From Haberlea rhodopensis (taxonomy: Eukaryota; Streptophyta; Magnoliopsida; Lamiales; Gesneriaceae), in the NCBI GenBank assembly GCA_907163345.1, contig CAJQUN010000032.1, positions 2,766,424 to 2,830,423 on the forward strand: a stretch of DNA of 64,000 nt. The letters are read 5' to 3'. How positions within the stretch are numbered: position 1 is the stretch's first letter; every line of letters starts with the position of its first letter. The notes below the pieces were generated by a model that was not told the origin of the DNA, searched no databases, and saw only the letters and a list, made by a program, of their open reading frames with translations. Of this stretch, positions 55,361 through 64,000 are shown one piece after another. The translations under genes and the position numbers were made by a program.

Positions 55361-58300
55361 GGCAGAGGGAGGTTTTCTACCGGGACAGTACAGCAGAGGC
55401 CACCGATGGTACCTCGTCAGGGGGGAGGACAGATGATGGGACCACCCCAGGGACAGGTCTATGCATTGACCAGGGAGCAGGCCGATGCAGCTCCAGAGGA
55501 GGTTATAGCTGGTACGTGCCTATTATTTACATATTCCGCCTTTATTTTGATAGACACAGGTGCTTCCCATTCCTTTGTGTCTGCGGACTTTGTGGCGAGA
55601 CATCATATGTGCACGTCTCCGTTACCCACGTCTCTCTTGGTCTCGACACCCACCGGAAAGAAAGTTGTTGCGGATCAGTTTCTAATGGACTGCCTCATTT
55701 ATTTTGAGGGCAATGAGGTGAAGGCAGATTTGATTGTTCTGAGCATGTCAGATTTCGACTGCATTGTGGGCATCGACATTCTGAACAGATATCAGGCAGT
55801 AGTGGATTGCCGACAGAGGACAGTACGGTTCAGATCTCATTTGGGAGTTCAGTGGATTTTCTATGGAAACGGTTCTCGTGCGAAGATTCCGTTGATCTCG
55901 GCAATCAAAATGTCCCAACTATTGGAACGTGGACACATGGGCTATCTCATTTATGCCGTGGATCTGTTGGGAAAAAGCAAGGAGTTAAAAGTGGAGGACA
56001 TACCAGTAGTAGCGGAATTTGCTGATGTGTTCCCGGAGAAGATTCCAGGATTCCCACCGACTAGGGAAGTCGAGTTTGGGATTGAGTTATTACCGGGGAC
56101 ATCCGCTATTTCTCGTGCCCCTTACCGAATGGCACCGGCAGAATTAAGAGAACTGAAGGAGCAGTTGCAGGAACTCCTTGATAAAGGATATATACGCCCT
56201 AGCGTATCGCCTTGGGGCGCACCAGTTCTTTTTGTAAAGAAGAAGGATGGCTCGATGAGGTTGTGCATCGATTACCGACAACTGAATAAGGCTACGGTAA
56301 AGAACAAGTATCCTCTTCCAAGGATTGATGATCTGTTTGACCAGTTGCAAGGTACCAGACTTTATAGCAAGATTGATCTGAGATCCGGGTACCACCAGAT
56401 ACGGGTCAGGGAGGAAGATGTACAGAAGACAGCATTTCGGACTCGGTATGGGCATTACGAGTTCTTAGTAATGCCGTTTGGTGTGACGAACGCCCCGGCT
56501 GTCTTTATGAGCTTGATGAATCGGGTGTTCCAACCCTATCTGGATCAATTCGTCATCGTATTTATTGACGATATACTCATCTACTCCAGGAGCGAGGAAG
56601 AGCACGTGAAACACTTGAGGACAGTGCTCCAGATCCTCAGAGATCACCAATTATATGTCAAGCTCAGCAAGTGTGAGTTTTGGTTGAGTAGAGTAGTATT
56701 TCTGGGGCATGTCATATCCAGCAGTGGGATTTCTGTGGACCCCAGGAAGATAGAGGCCGTGATGGAGTGGGCTGCACCCACTTCTGTACCCGAGATTCGG
56801 AGTTTCCTTGGTTTGGCTGGCTATTATCGACGCTTCGTCGAGGGATTTTCTAAGATTGCTAAGCCACTGACTCAGTTGACTCAGAAAGGGGTACCGTTTT
56901 ATTGGTCGGAGGCTTGCGAGCAGAGCTTCCAGGAACTGAAACACCGGTTGACCACGGCACCTGTTTTGGTAATTCCCTCAGAGAATAAGAGGTTTGTTCT
57001 GTATACTGACGCGTCACTTCAGGGCTTGGGATGTGTATTGATGCAAGATAAGCACGTGGTAGCTTATGCATCAAGGCAGTTGAAACCGCATGAGGCTAAG
57101 TACCCAGTCCACGATTTGGAGTTGGCGGCTATTATATTTGCCCTGAAGATTTGGAGGCATTATCTGTATGGTACCTCCTTCACCATTTATACAGATCATA
57201 AGAGCCTGAAATTCTTGTTTACTCAGGCGGAATTGAATATGCGTCAGAGGAGATGGATGGACCTACTTAAAGATTATGACTGTGAAATAGAGTACCATCC
57301 GGGGAAGGCCAATTTGACAGCAGACGCCTTGAGTCGGAAGGTGAGGAATACTGCTGTGGATGTCATGCATTTGTCGGCTATGATGACTTCTTGTTGCCAT
57401 ATGGGCTATGACTTCGATGTGGACGCATCACCGGTTTGGGTATCGACCTTATTAGCTGAGCCAGATATCTATGAGAATATCAGGAGAGCTCAGAGGACAG
57501 ATGGTGAGATTCAGAGATGGTCATCTTTGGCACTTCAAGGGCAGCCATCAAAGTTCAGAGTGGCTGAGGATGGTTCCTTGAGACTCGGTAACCGATGGGT
57601 AGTTCCAAATACGCCGGAGTTGCGTAGAGGAATCTTAGAACGGGCTCATAGTAGCCGATTTAGCATCCACCCAGGAGGAAGAAAAATGTATAAGGACTTA
57701 TGTGATCAGTTCTGGTGGAAGCGGATGAAGCGTGATGTGATCGCTTATGTCAAGAGATGTTTGATCTGCCAGCAAGTTAAGGCAGAGAGGCAGAGACCCG
57801 GTGGCGAGCTAAGGAGCTTAGAGATACCGGAGTGGAAGTGGGAACACATATCTATGGACTTTGTGACCCACCTGCCGAGGACTAGTTCGGGCTATGATGC
57901 CATTTGGGTGATCATTGACAGACTGACGAAGGTAGCTCACTTCATTCCATACTGTATGACGTACACATATTTGAGGATGGCTCAGTTGTATGTCCGGGAC
58001 ATAGTGAGACTACATGGGATTCCAGTATCTATTGTGTCAGACAGGGACCCACGGTTCACATCTCATTTCTGGGGAGGTCTTCAGTCAGCTTTGGGTACTG
58101 AGGTGAGATTGAGTACGGCATATCATCCCCAGACGGATGGGCAGACTGAGCGTACTATTCAGACGCTTGAGGACATGCTGCGAGCTTGTGTATTGGAGTT
58201 TGACGCTTCATGGCAAGATTCTTTGCCCTTGGTAGAATTTTCATACAACAACAGCTATCAGACGAGTATTCAGATGGCACCATTTGAGGCTTTGTATGGT

Positions 58301-58900
58301 AGGCGTTGTAGGTCGCCATTATACTGGGATGACTTGACTAGTAAAGCTGTGGGAGGACCCGAATTGATTCGGGAGATGGAGGATAAGGTAAAGGTTATCC
58401 GACAGAAAATGAAGGCAGCCCAGGACAGGCAGGCAGCCTATGCGAATAAACGACGGAGACCGTTAGAGTTTCAGACGGGAGACAGGGTCTTTTTGAAGAT
58501 TTCACCTTTCAGAGGTGTGGTTCGGTTTGGCATGCGTGGTAAACTATCTCCGAGATATGTGGGACCGTATGAGATTTTACAACGCATTGGTACCTTAGCT
58601 TACCGTTTGGCACTACCACCGTCGTTGTCTGGTATTCATGACGTGTTTCATGTATCTATGCTACGGAAATATGAGCCGGATCCGTCGCATGTATTGCAGC
58701 CTTCTCAGATTCAGTTAGATTCTGATGTATCTTATGAGGAACGGCCAGTCAGGATTCTAGATAGGGCTGATCGCAGGCTTCGGAACAAAGTGATACCTAT
58801 GGTAAAGGTACAGTGGGATCGCAGGGGTGTCGAAGAGGCCACGTGGGAGACGGAGCAACATATGGTGCAGCACTACCCGGAATTATTCTCTGGTATGTGA
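55361..58900 (+). CDS. pol: Tek-4 Pol polyprotein: protease, reverse transcriptase, RNase H, integrase, chromodomain
   Basis: Open from the gag stop to TGA at 58898; the first ATG is at 55406, from which there are 1164 residues. Counting from it: aspartic protease LIDTGASHSFVS near residue 48-59; reverse transcriptase with LCIDYRQLNKATVKNKYPLP near 285-310 and FIDDILIYS near 386-394 (both catalytic aspartates); RNase H with YTDAS near 532, TDHKSLKFL near 595 and DALSRK near 640; integrase finger (HPGGRKMY near 753, CLICQQ near 784) and core (MDFVTHLP near 816, SDRDPRF near 877, DGQTERT near 912); chromodomain-like end (VRILDR, VKVQWD, EEATWE) near 1110-1160. No internal stop. Proteolytic processing by its own protease is expected. 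The chromodomain places it in Tekay/Del and suggests targeting to heterochromatin. Confidence 0.95.
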   Translation, partial: GRGRFSTGTVQQRPPMVPRQGGGQMMGPPQGQVYALTREQADAAPEEVIAGTCLLFTYSAFILIDTGASHSFVSADFVARHHMCTSPLPTSLLVSTPTGKKVVADQFLMDCLIYFEGNEVKADLIVLSMSDFDCIVGIDILNRYQAVVDCRQRTVRFRSHLGVQWIFYGNGSRAKIPLISAIKMSQLLERGHMGYLIYAVDLLGKSKELKVEDIPVVAEFADVFPEKIPGFPPTREVEFGIELLPGTSAISRAPYRMAPAELRELKEQLQELLDKGYIRPSVSPWGAPVLFVKKKDGSMRLCIDYRQLNKATVKNKYPLPRIDDLFDQLQGTRLYSKIDLRSGYHQIRVREEDVQKTAFRTRYGHYEFLVMPFGVTNAPAVFMSLMNRVFQPYLDQFVIVFIDDILIYSRSEEEHVKHLRTVLQILRDHQLYVKLSKCEFWLSRVVFLGHVISSSGISVDPRKIEAVMEWAAPTSVPEIRSFLGLAGYYRRFVEGFSKIAKPLTQLTQKGVPFYWSEACEQSFQELKHRLTTAPVLVIPSENKRFVLYTDASLQGLGCVLMQDKHVVAYASRQLKPHEAKYPVHDLELAAIIFALKIWRHYLYGTSFTIYTDHKSLKFLFTQAELNMRQRRWMDLLKDYDCEIEYHPGKANLTADALSRKVRNTAVDVMHLSAMMTSCCHMGYDFDVDASPVWVSTLLAEPDIYENIRRAQRTDGEIQRWSSLALQGQPSKFRVAEDGSLRLGNRWVVPNTPELRRGILERAHSSRFSIHPGGRKMYKDLCDQFWWKRMKRDVIAYVKRCLICQQVKAERQRPGGELRSLEIPEWKWEHISMDFVTHLPRTSSGYDAIWVIIDRLTKVAHFIPYCMTYTYLRMAQLYVRDIVRLHGIPVSIVSDRDPRFTSHFWGGLQSALGTEVRLSTAYHPQTDGQTERTIQTLEDMLRACVLEFDASWQDSLPLVEFSYNNSYQTSIQMAPFEALYGRRCRSPLYWDDLTSKAVGGPELIREMEDKVKVIRQKMKAAQDRQAAYANKRRRPLEFQTGDRVFLKISPFRGVVRFGMRGKLSPRYVGPYEILQRIGTLAYRLALPPSLSGIHDVFHVSMLRKYEPDPSHVLQPSQIQLDSDVSYEERPVRILDRADRRLRNKVIPMVKVQWDRRGVEEATWETEQHMVQHYPELFSGM

Positions 58901-58956
58901 TTTATATTAGTTTTGATTTGGGTGAGTGCATGCGATTTCGAGGGCGAAACCTTGTA

Positions 58957-58969
58957 AGTAGGGGAGTAA
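58957..58969 (+). promoter_or_regulatory. Tek-4 polypurine tract
   Basis: AGTAGGGGAGTAA directly before the 3' LTR. Confidence 0.88.
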
Positions 58970-61055
58970 TGTGATATCCCCGAAATAATTAATTGCGTTT
59001 TGGACGTTAATTATGTTTATGCGATATTATGGTGATAATTAGATTATATGTTGGGACTAATTATCTTGGTACAATGCTTGTCACATGGTAGGAATGACCC
59101 GGTAGAGCATTTCGGGGTGCATGTTGTACATGTGAGGAATCTTGGGTGTTAAAATGGTTTTAATGATATGGGTTGTGTTTATTTGGGAAAACATGTTTTT
59201 AATAGGGATTTTGATGCATTGTGGTAAAATGCTTTTAAAATATCATGTTGGGGTATTTTCTATATCATGCTTGTGTCTTGATACACATTTAAAAACCATA
59301 TCATGGCATGAGCCACTTGCATACCCCCTTTACATCACATCACCCTCTCCTTATCAGCTTTTGCCCAAAATCTCATCCATCCATATTATCTCTTGCAAGA
59401 ATACTTTCCATTTTCGTTTCTACATCTAAAGGAAAGGGGAAAACTTAGTGAAATGGTTCATTGGGTGTTTTCTTGCTAGGAACTTGGAGCTCAAAGGGTA
59501 AGCTACCACCTTGGTTGAGTTTTGTTGAGTTTTGATTGGGTTTATAGCTTATTTTTGGGGATTTAAGGGTGGATCTTGGTCCAACATCTTGTTATGTTTG
59601 GAAGTTGCATTTTTAAGGTTGTTTTATGGCTTTAAGTTGAGCATGGTGGTTGTTCTTGGTTGTGCTTGTGTATAGGTGAGGTTGGAAGCTCATTTAAGGA
59701 AATTTCTCGCGTGAACAGGGCGTCTCGATCGATCGGAAAATGAGTCCGATCGATCGAGCAAGGCAGTGTCTGCCCAAGGCGAGGAATGAGCTTACCGATC
59801 GATCGAGATTTTGTCCCGATCGATCGGTGTGTGTAATCTCGATCGATCGAGATAAACTTTCGATCGATCGGCGGAGGCAGTGCTTGGATGCCTGTTTTCC
59901 TTCACTTGGCGATCGATCGGGACTTGGGGCCGATCGATCGGAAGGCTTATAAATGTGAATTTTGGGATTTTGTCTAAATATTGATGTTCTTGGTAATGGT
60001 TCAAATTATGGGTTTCTAATATGGATTCATGTGATTGTGTAGAACCATCCCAGGTAGCCACACATCAAAGGATATAAAGTTCCACGACATCTCCACTTTT
60101 GGAACTAAGGTACGTAGTGAGACGTACGAGCATCGGACGGTAAAACGTATTTATTACGCTTTGTATTGATTATGCACTATGGTTGTGCACATGGAATTGA
60201 TTATACATTGTGGTTGCATATGGGGTAATGTTTATACATCATGGATTGTATACATGATTGGTCATGCATTTTGGTTGCATGTGTATTGGATGCATTGTTG
60301 CATGTGATTGTGAGTCAGGAATTATATTCCAGTAATGATGAATACTTACCGCTAGTGGCGTAGCGATGTGAATACTTGCCGCTGTCATACCGTAGCGATG
60401 AGAGAATATTTGCCGCTAATATGAAGCGAAGAACACGACCGCTGTCATATTTATAGCGAGGGATATTAGTGCCGCTGGTATTGTCTAAGCGAGGGATGTT
60501 TCCGCTGTCATGTTAACGCGAGGAGTATTATGCCACTGATATAATAAGACTCGGGAAATTGAACACGGAACCTAGGGTAATCGGTGCATGTCATGACATA
60601 CATAGTTGGTAATATAATCTATTGGTTATAATTTGGTACAGGGACAACCCAGTGGAGCTTTTAAATGTGTTGCATACAGGAAGTGAATCACATTTATAAT
60701 TATGCATTTGAATTGCTGTCATATCGTTGTGTATATGATTTTATACATGCTCATGGTTTTGGGGTTGTTCCTGTAGGTACTTTAGGGCGGAAGGGCTAAG
60801 GCGAATTGGTGCAGTGAGCTAGTGCGGAGTGCTCTTGTAGCAGTCACATTCTTTTGTATAGTATCTACTCTAGGAGTAGTGTAAAACTATAGGATTAACA
60901 TTCATGGTTAAGAATGTAATTAATCCATTTTGGATCTTTATTTTGGCACTGTAATTTATTAGCTCAGAGCATCGATACAACCTTTATACTCTGTTTATGC
61001 ATGGAAATTTTTAATTACGCCTTTAGTCTGCACTTAAGGAACTAGGGTCCTTACA
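58970..61055 (+). repeat. Tek-4 3' LTR
   Basis: 2086 bp. Differences from the 5' LTR seen by eye include gttgtcc/gttgtac, gtttttgg/gttcttgg, one extra a near 60004, ggggtg/gggatg, gtgatgc/gtgttgc, cattgtt/catggtt, gcattg/gcactg and tccgc/tctgc. Confidence 0.96.
59725..59941. repeat. Palindrome-pair array, Tek-4 3' LTR
   Basis: Identical to 52855-53071, offset 6870; all eight sites are intact. The TATAAAT counterpart is at 59948-59954. Confidence 0.93.
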
Positions 61056-62085
61056 AATTGTACCAAAATCGGATGAACCATATTTTCAAATTTCTTCGCT
61101 TACGAGCAAAATCCGACGAAACCAGCGACGAGGACGACGATTCCTTGGTATGGAAATGACCGACGTTGAGTGACGATAGGTCAGACGCACCGGGAGGTGG
61201 CCAGACGTCGACGGACACACGGTGTTTATGGAAGAGGGTCGAAAGCGATCAGGAATAGGGGAAAGAAACAGGGTCGCGATCTGAGTGTGTGTGAGTTCAT
61301 GTCTTTAATGTGTATAATTTGTGTCCTACACACATTAAATATTTATGCTCTGGTCAAGGTAAGTACATCGGAGTATCATCGGTGTACTGATATATTAACC
61401 TTACAGTCGACACTTGGGGTTTATATTCACTACTATAATACAAAATTAAATTCTTCCTTTGAATAATTTATTTTTAAAATATTATCGGAGCTTATTTTAC
61501 CATTTCAAAATTATCTCATGTTCTGATTTAATTTTCAATTGACATTCATATTGTCAATTTCACTTCTAATTAATTAATCTTCAAACTGATTATTAATTAA
61601 TTCCCAGATTATATTTAATTAAGATTAATCAAATCTCGGGGCCTTTCACATCGCAATATCTTATTGTCAAGTCAATTACGATTACCAAATTTATGCAAAC
61701 GGTAGCTAATCTTTTGAAAGAATTAAAAATGTAAATTATGCACAAAGATTGTAAGAATTGAATCAAAACTACTTTCAGATCATGAGTTCAAACACAGGAT
61801 CCTCTAGTCTTGATAAACAAGTCTATCCAACAATCATCATCAAATAATCATGCATAAATATGTTTTGCAACAATTTTAACATCAAATCTGAGAATAAAAA
61901 GTAAACAAGATTAGAAATACGAATAAACGAGGTCTTTACTCCGTGCGTTGCTCCTTCGTTCTGTCTCTTGCATTGCTCTTGCTCTCCAATAGCTTGAGAT
62001 GTTTTTGGATGGATGAAGGATGGAGAAGGTTGCTTCTAAGTCTGAATTAAGGTGTCAAAAAGTTCAGATTTCCGCGCCCAAGGTC

Positions 62086-62095
62086 CCTTATATAG
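62086..62095 (-). promoter_or_regulatory. Candidate TATA box, LTR-G
   Basis: The minus strand reads CTATATAAGG, a strong TATA match, about 90 bases downstream (element strand) of the nearest palindrome. Confidence 0.55.
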
Positions 62096-62183
62096 TGGAG
62101 GAGTTGGATGGAAGTGTCCTTGTTGGACTCAACTCAAAAAGGAATTTTTTTTCCAGAAATCTTTGTCGGCAGAGCATTAGCTG

Positions 62184-62313
62184 TCGATCGATCACGAGCT
62201 CTTCCTTCTCGTTACTCAAATTTCATGCCCTTGTCGATCGACCGGGCAATGCTCATCGACACTCACTTTTGTTGGTAAAAAAAAAAACATGCCACGCTCG
62301 ATCGATCGATCGA
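62184..62313. repeat. Degenerate palindrome array, LTR-G
   Basis: TCGATCGATC near 62184, TGTCGATCGAC near 62232, ATCGACA near 62256 and TCGATCGATCGATCGA near 62298. The middle two are about 21 bp apart and can pair as TGTCGAT with ATCGACA. LTR-I inserted into the last one. Confidence 0.6.
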
Positions 62314-64000
62314 TGTAAGGCCTCAAACCCTTAACTCGTCATTAGTGCATTTATGACGACGTATGAGTATAAAAAAAATTTCATTCTCATTAAAGAATCA
62401 TTACATGCTTCACATATCCTCCATGACATAAATAATACTCAGCAATAAGACTCAAGGTTCACCCATTATCATCACCATTTCACCACTTTTACATTGTAGG
62501 TTTTTATAAAAATTTTGGCAGAGTCTCCCCATAAATTGAGCTATCCCAAAATAAAACACACCACCAAAAACAATTCCCAGCCAGGGAAAAACACGATACT
62601 AAAAGAAATCAAAACCATAAGTAAGTTCCCAGCCAGGGAAGTCACCATACTAAGAAGATATAAAAAGTGGACTTCAACACCAACATACAGTCCATATACA
62701 CGACTCCAAGTGCTCACATACGAGCAACAAATAATGAATACCCATCTAGTTGCATAAATAATGTATACCATTTACCCAATCTCATTCTACGCTTCAAGAA
62801 GCAATATTATCCAACCAAGCTCGAGCTTGCTACACCAAAATAACTTTGTAGTTGTAGTACATGTTTCAACAGAAACAGCCCCCACAAGGGTGAGCATACC
62901 AACATCATAATACACATATCATAACAATGCATAAAGATCATGATACGATCATAATATCACAATTTACGATTATTGAAAATCTATAAAAATGTACTCCTTG
63001 TAGAATTCTGAATCTGTATAGCTTCCACGCACTGTTCCTGTTTCAAACTCACACGCTTTCATAATATCAAGTTCAGTATCGTTATTTAAACATGATACTC
63101 ATCAACACGATAAATTCAATACAACCAAATTCTATTATTTATGCTGAATCATAACAATTTCATATCACATATGATCCTGCCTATCGATCTATCTCATTCT
63201 TGACATTTTCTCATATTGATCATGCCCCAGGCATCAATACTCAGCTCGTATACTCGGATCACGTATAACTACGTATCCCTCATACCACACATACATATAT
63301 ACATATTCCTATTTTTGGATCACGTACAATTACGTATCCACCATACCACATATGTCATACTCAACACACATATACATTTCTTACGTTCCATCATGACATT
63401 TAATAATTGGTGAATATATGAATAAGTAATTACTTCATAATATGTATACCTGCTTGTACGTCACAACGTACCTTATCGTTGACAATCCAAGTCAAGTTAC
63501 CCATGTTGTCCGGAGACTCGTGGAGTGTCTACAATAATTCGGTAACTCATTTGATTCAATATTCAATTAACAACTAATACTTCCTCATTTAAGGACTTGT
63601 ATAAAGAAAAATACAATTTGCCTTAGCTTTAACAATATTAAACTAAATCATAATATATTAGGCTCAAGACCCCATTTACGATAAAATAACAAAGTTTGTT
63701 GGACATAACTCATCATTCATTGTTGTACCAAGCAACTCAATATCAATAAATCAAATAACTCAATGAAACGGATTCATTAATTATATCCAAACAATTGATA
63801 CTATTTCCTCATGCCACCCTATTTCTAGCTCATACAATTTTATTTGACATTCCCCATAATTTAGAAACTAAACTCCACTTAAACTTGGAATTATTGACAC
63901 TCACACGCAGCCGTGATATATATACACACACAGCAATGAAACACGATCGAACCAGCAGCCTATGAACACAACAATGCTCACGGCTGTGCTGGAATCCTCA
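62314..64000 (-). repeat. LTR-I: start of a Gypsy-type LTR running out of the window
   Basis: Begins TGTAAGGCCTCAAACCC after atcga (possible TSD). Its layout on the plus strand parallels the reversed Tek-3 LTR: a GAGCAT block near 62893, then GTACGTCACAACGTACC at 63456-63472 where Tek-3 has GTACGTCTCACTACGCACC. The minus orientation is therefore likely. The later part (63700-64000) resembles LTR-H. Very AT-rich; open frames such as 62515-62757 and 63216-63413 have no recognisable domain. Confidence 0.6.

Larger units (their letters stand above)
52100..61055 (+). mobile_element. Tek-4: nearly intact, young Tekay/Del-type chromovirus
   Basis: An 8956-bp element. LTRs 52100-54184 and 58970-61055 (TGTGATATC to CCTTACA) differ at about ten positions by eye. 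The primer site is at 54189, gag at 54398-55360, pol at 55361-58900 and the polypurine tract at 58957-58969. The TSD is aattg. All catalytic motifs are present and the only coding defect is a TGA between gag and pol in one frame. It inserted into LTR-H. This is the best candidate here for a recently mobile element and a helper for defective relatives. Confidence 0.97.
51301..61650 (-). mobile_element. LTR-H: older Gypsy-type LTR fragment, split by Gyp-5 and Tek-4
   Basis: The visible pieces are 51301-52099 and 61061-61650 (about 1.4 kb). They are continuous once Tek-4 and its TSD are removed. The right end GGCCTTTCACA reads TGTGAAAGGCC on the minus strand, a typical chromovirus LTR start. No polypurine tract follows at 61651, so it is more likely a 5' LTR or solo LTR than a 3' LTR. 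Parts resemble LTR-I (for example AAACTAAACTC near 51590 and near 63865), supporting one family. The short open frame at 61170-61466 has no recognisable domain and I do not call it. Confidence 0.65.
61651..62313 (-). repeat. LTR-G: fragment of a TRGAG-type LTR
   Basis: Resembles the TRGAG LTRs in layout: an AT-rich part, then CTCCGTGCGTTGCTCC near 61937 (compare CCGTGCGTTGCACCG near 43245), a gene-leader-like GAGATG region, a TATA-like site on the minus strand, and degenerate CGATCGATCG palindromes at 62184-62313. Both ends are cut off, at 61650 by the LTR-H edge and at 62314 by LTR-I. Family membership is inferred from patchy similarity. Confidence 0.6.

Noticed and set aside
61170..61466. 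98-codon open frame in LTR-H
   Set aside because: No domain, no conservation evidence, and it is interior to an LTR fragment. Possibly part of a transcribed leader, not supported as a gene.

Overview
This window is transposable-element DNA from a flowering-plant nuclear genome. I found no host gene, rRNA, tRNA gene or CRISPR array. The evidence for a plant is: several Ty3/Gypsy chromoviruses of the Tekay/Del type (gag, protease, reverse transcriptase, RNase H, integrase, C-terminal chromodomain; primer site matching initiator tRNA-Met), one Ty1/Copia element, two gag-only long-terminal-repeat (LTR) elements primed by tRNA-Asp, and strongly AT-rich flanks. The species cannot be told from this. 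Dense nesting suggests heterochromatin.

The layout is a set of nested insertions. Six have perfect 5-bp target-site duplications (TSDs). Names used here: Copia-1 (minus, from before base 1 to 19662) sits in the left LTR of Gyp-5 (minus, to 51300). Copia-1 is split by TRGAG-1 (minus, 472-15176, TSD actag), which is split by Tek-1 (plus, 4029-12674, TSD atgct). The body of Gyp-5 is split by Tek-3 (minus, 26206-48674, TSD caggc). Tek-3 is itself split twice: by Tek-2 (plus, 32287-40722, TSD gccct) in its gag, and by TRGAG-2 (minus, 42373-48234, TSD atccc) in its right LTR. Gyp-5 lies in LTR-H (51301-61650), which is also split by Tek-4 (plus, 52100-61055, TSD aattg). To the right are an older TRGAG-type LTR fragment, LTR-G (61651-62313), and the start of another LTR, LTR-I (62314 to the end).

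Tek-4 is the youngest and most complete element: its two LTRs differ at about ten sites by eye, and its only coding defect is one in-frame TGA between gag and pol. Tek-1, Tek-2, Tek-3 and Gyp-5 are broken by stops, frameshifts and deletions. TRGAG-1 and TRGAG-2 carry only a gag-like gene and a 1.5-kb conserved noncoding region, so they would depend on enzymes supplied by other elements.

The most striking unexplained signal is a shared LTR architecture. In Tek-1, Tek-2, Tek-4, TRGAG-1 and TRGAG-2 (and degenerately in LTR-G), 12-14-bp palindromes occur as pairs with a fixed offset of 20-23 bp, three or four pairs per LTR, lying 5 to about 90 bp upstream of a TATA-like sequence. Most use a CGATCGATCG core; TRGAG-1 uses GGCGTAATTACGCC with the same geometry. 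The elements belong to different lineages, so this looks like a convergently evolved or exchanged promoter module. Other repeated structures are AGCG/CGCT stem-loop arrays, a GTACGT/ACGTAC hairpin, and three copies of an identical polypurine-tract motif in each gag-only element. Coordinates were read by eye and may be off by a base or two; no alignment or folding program was run.
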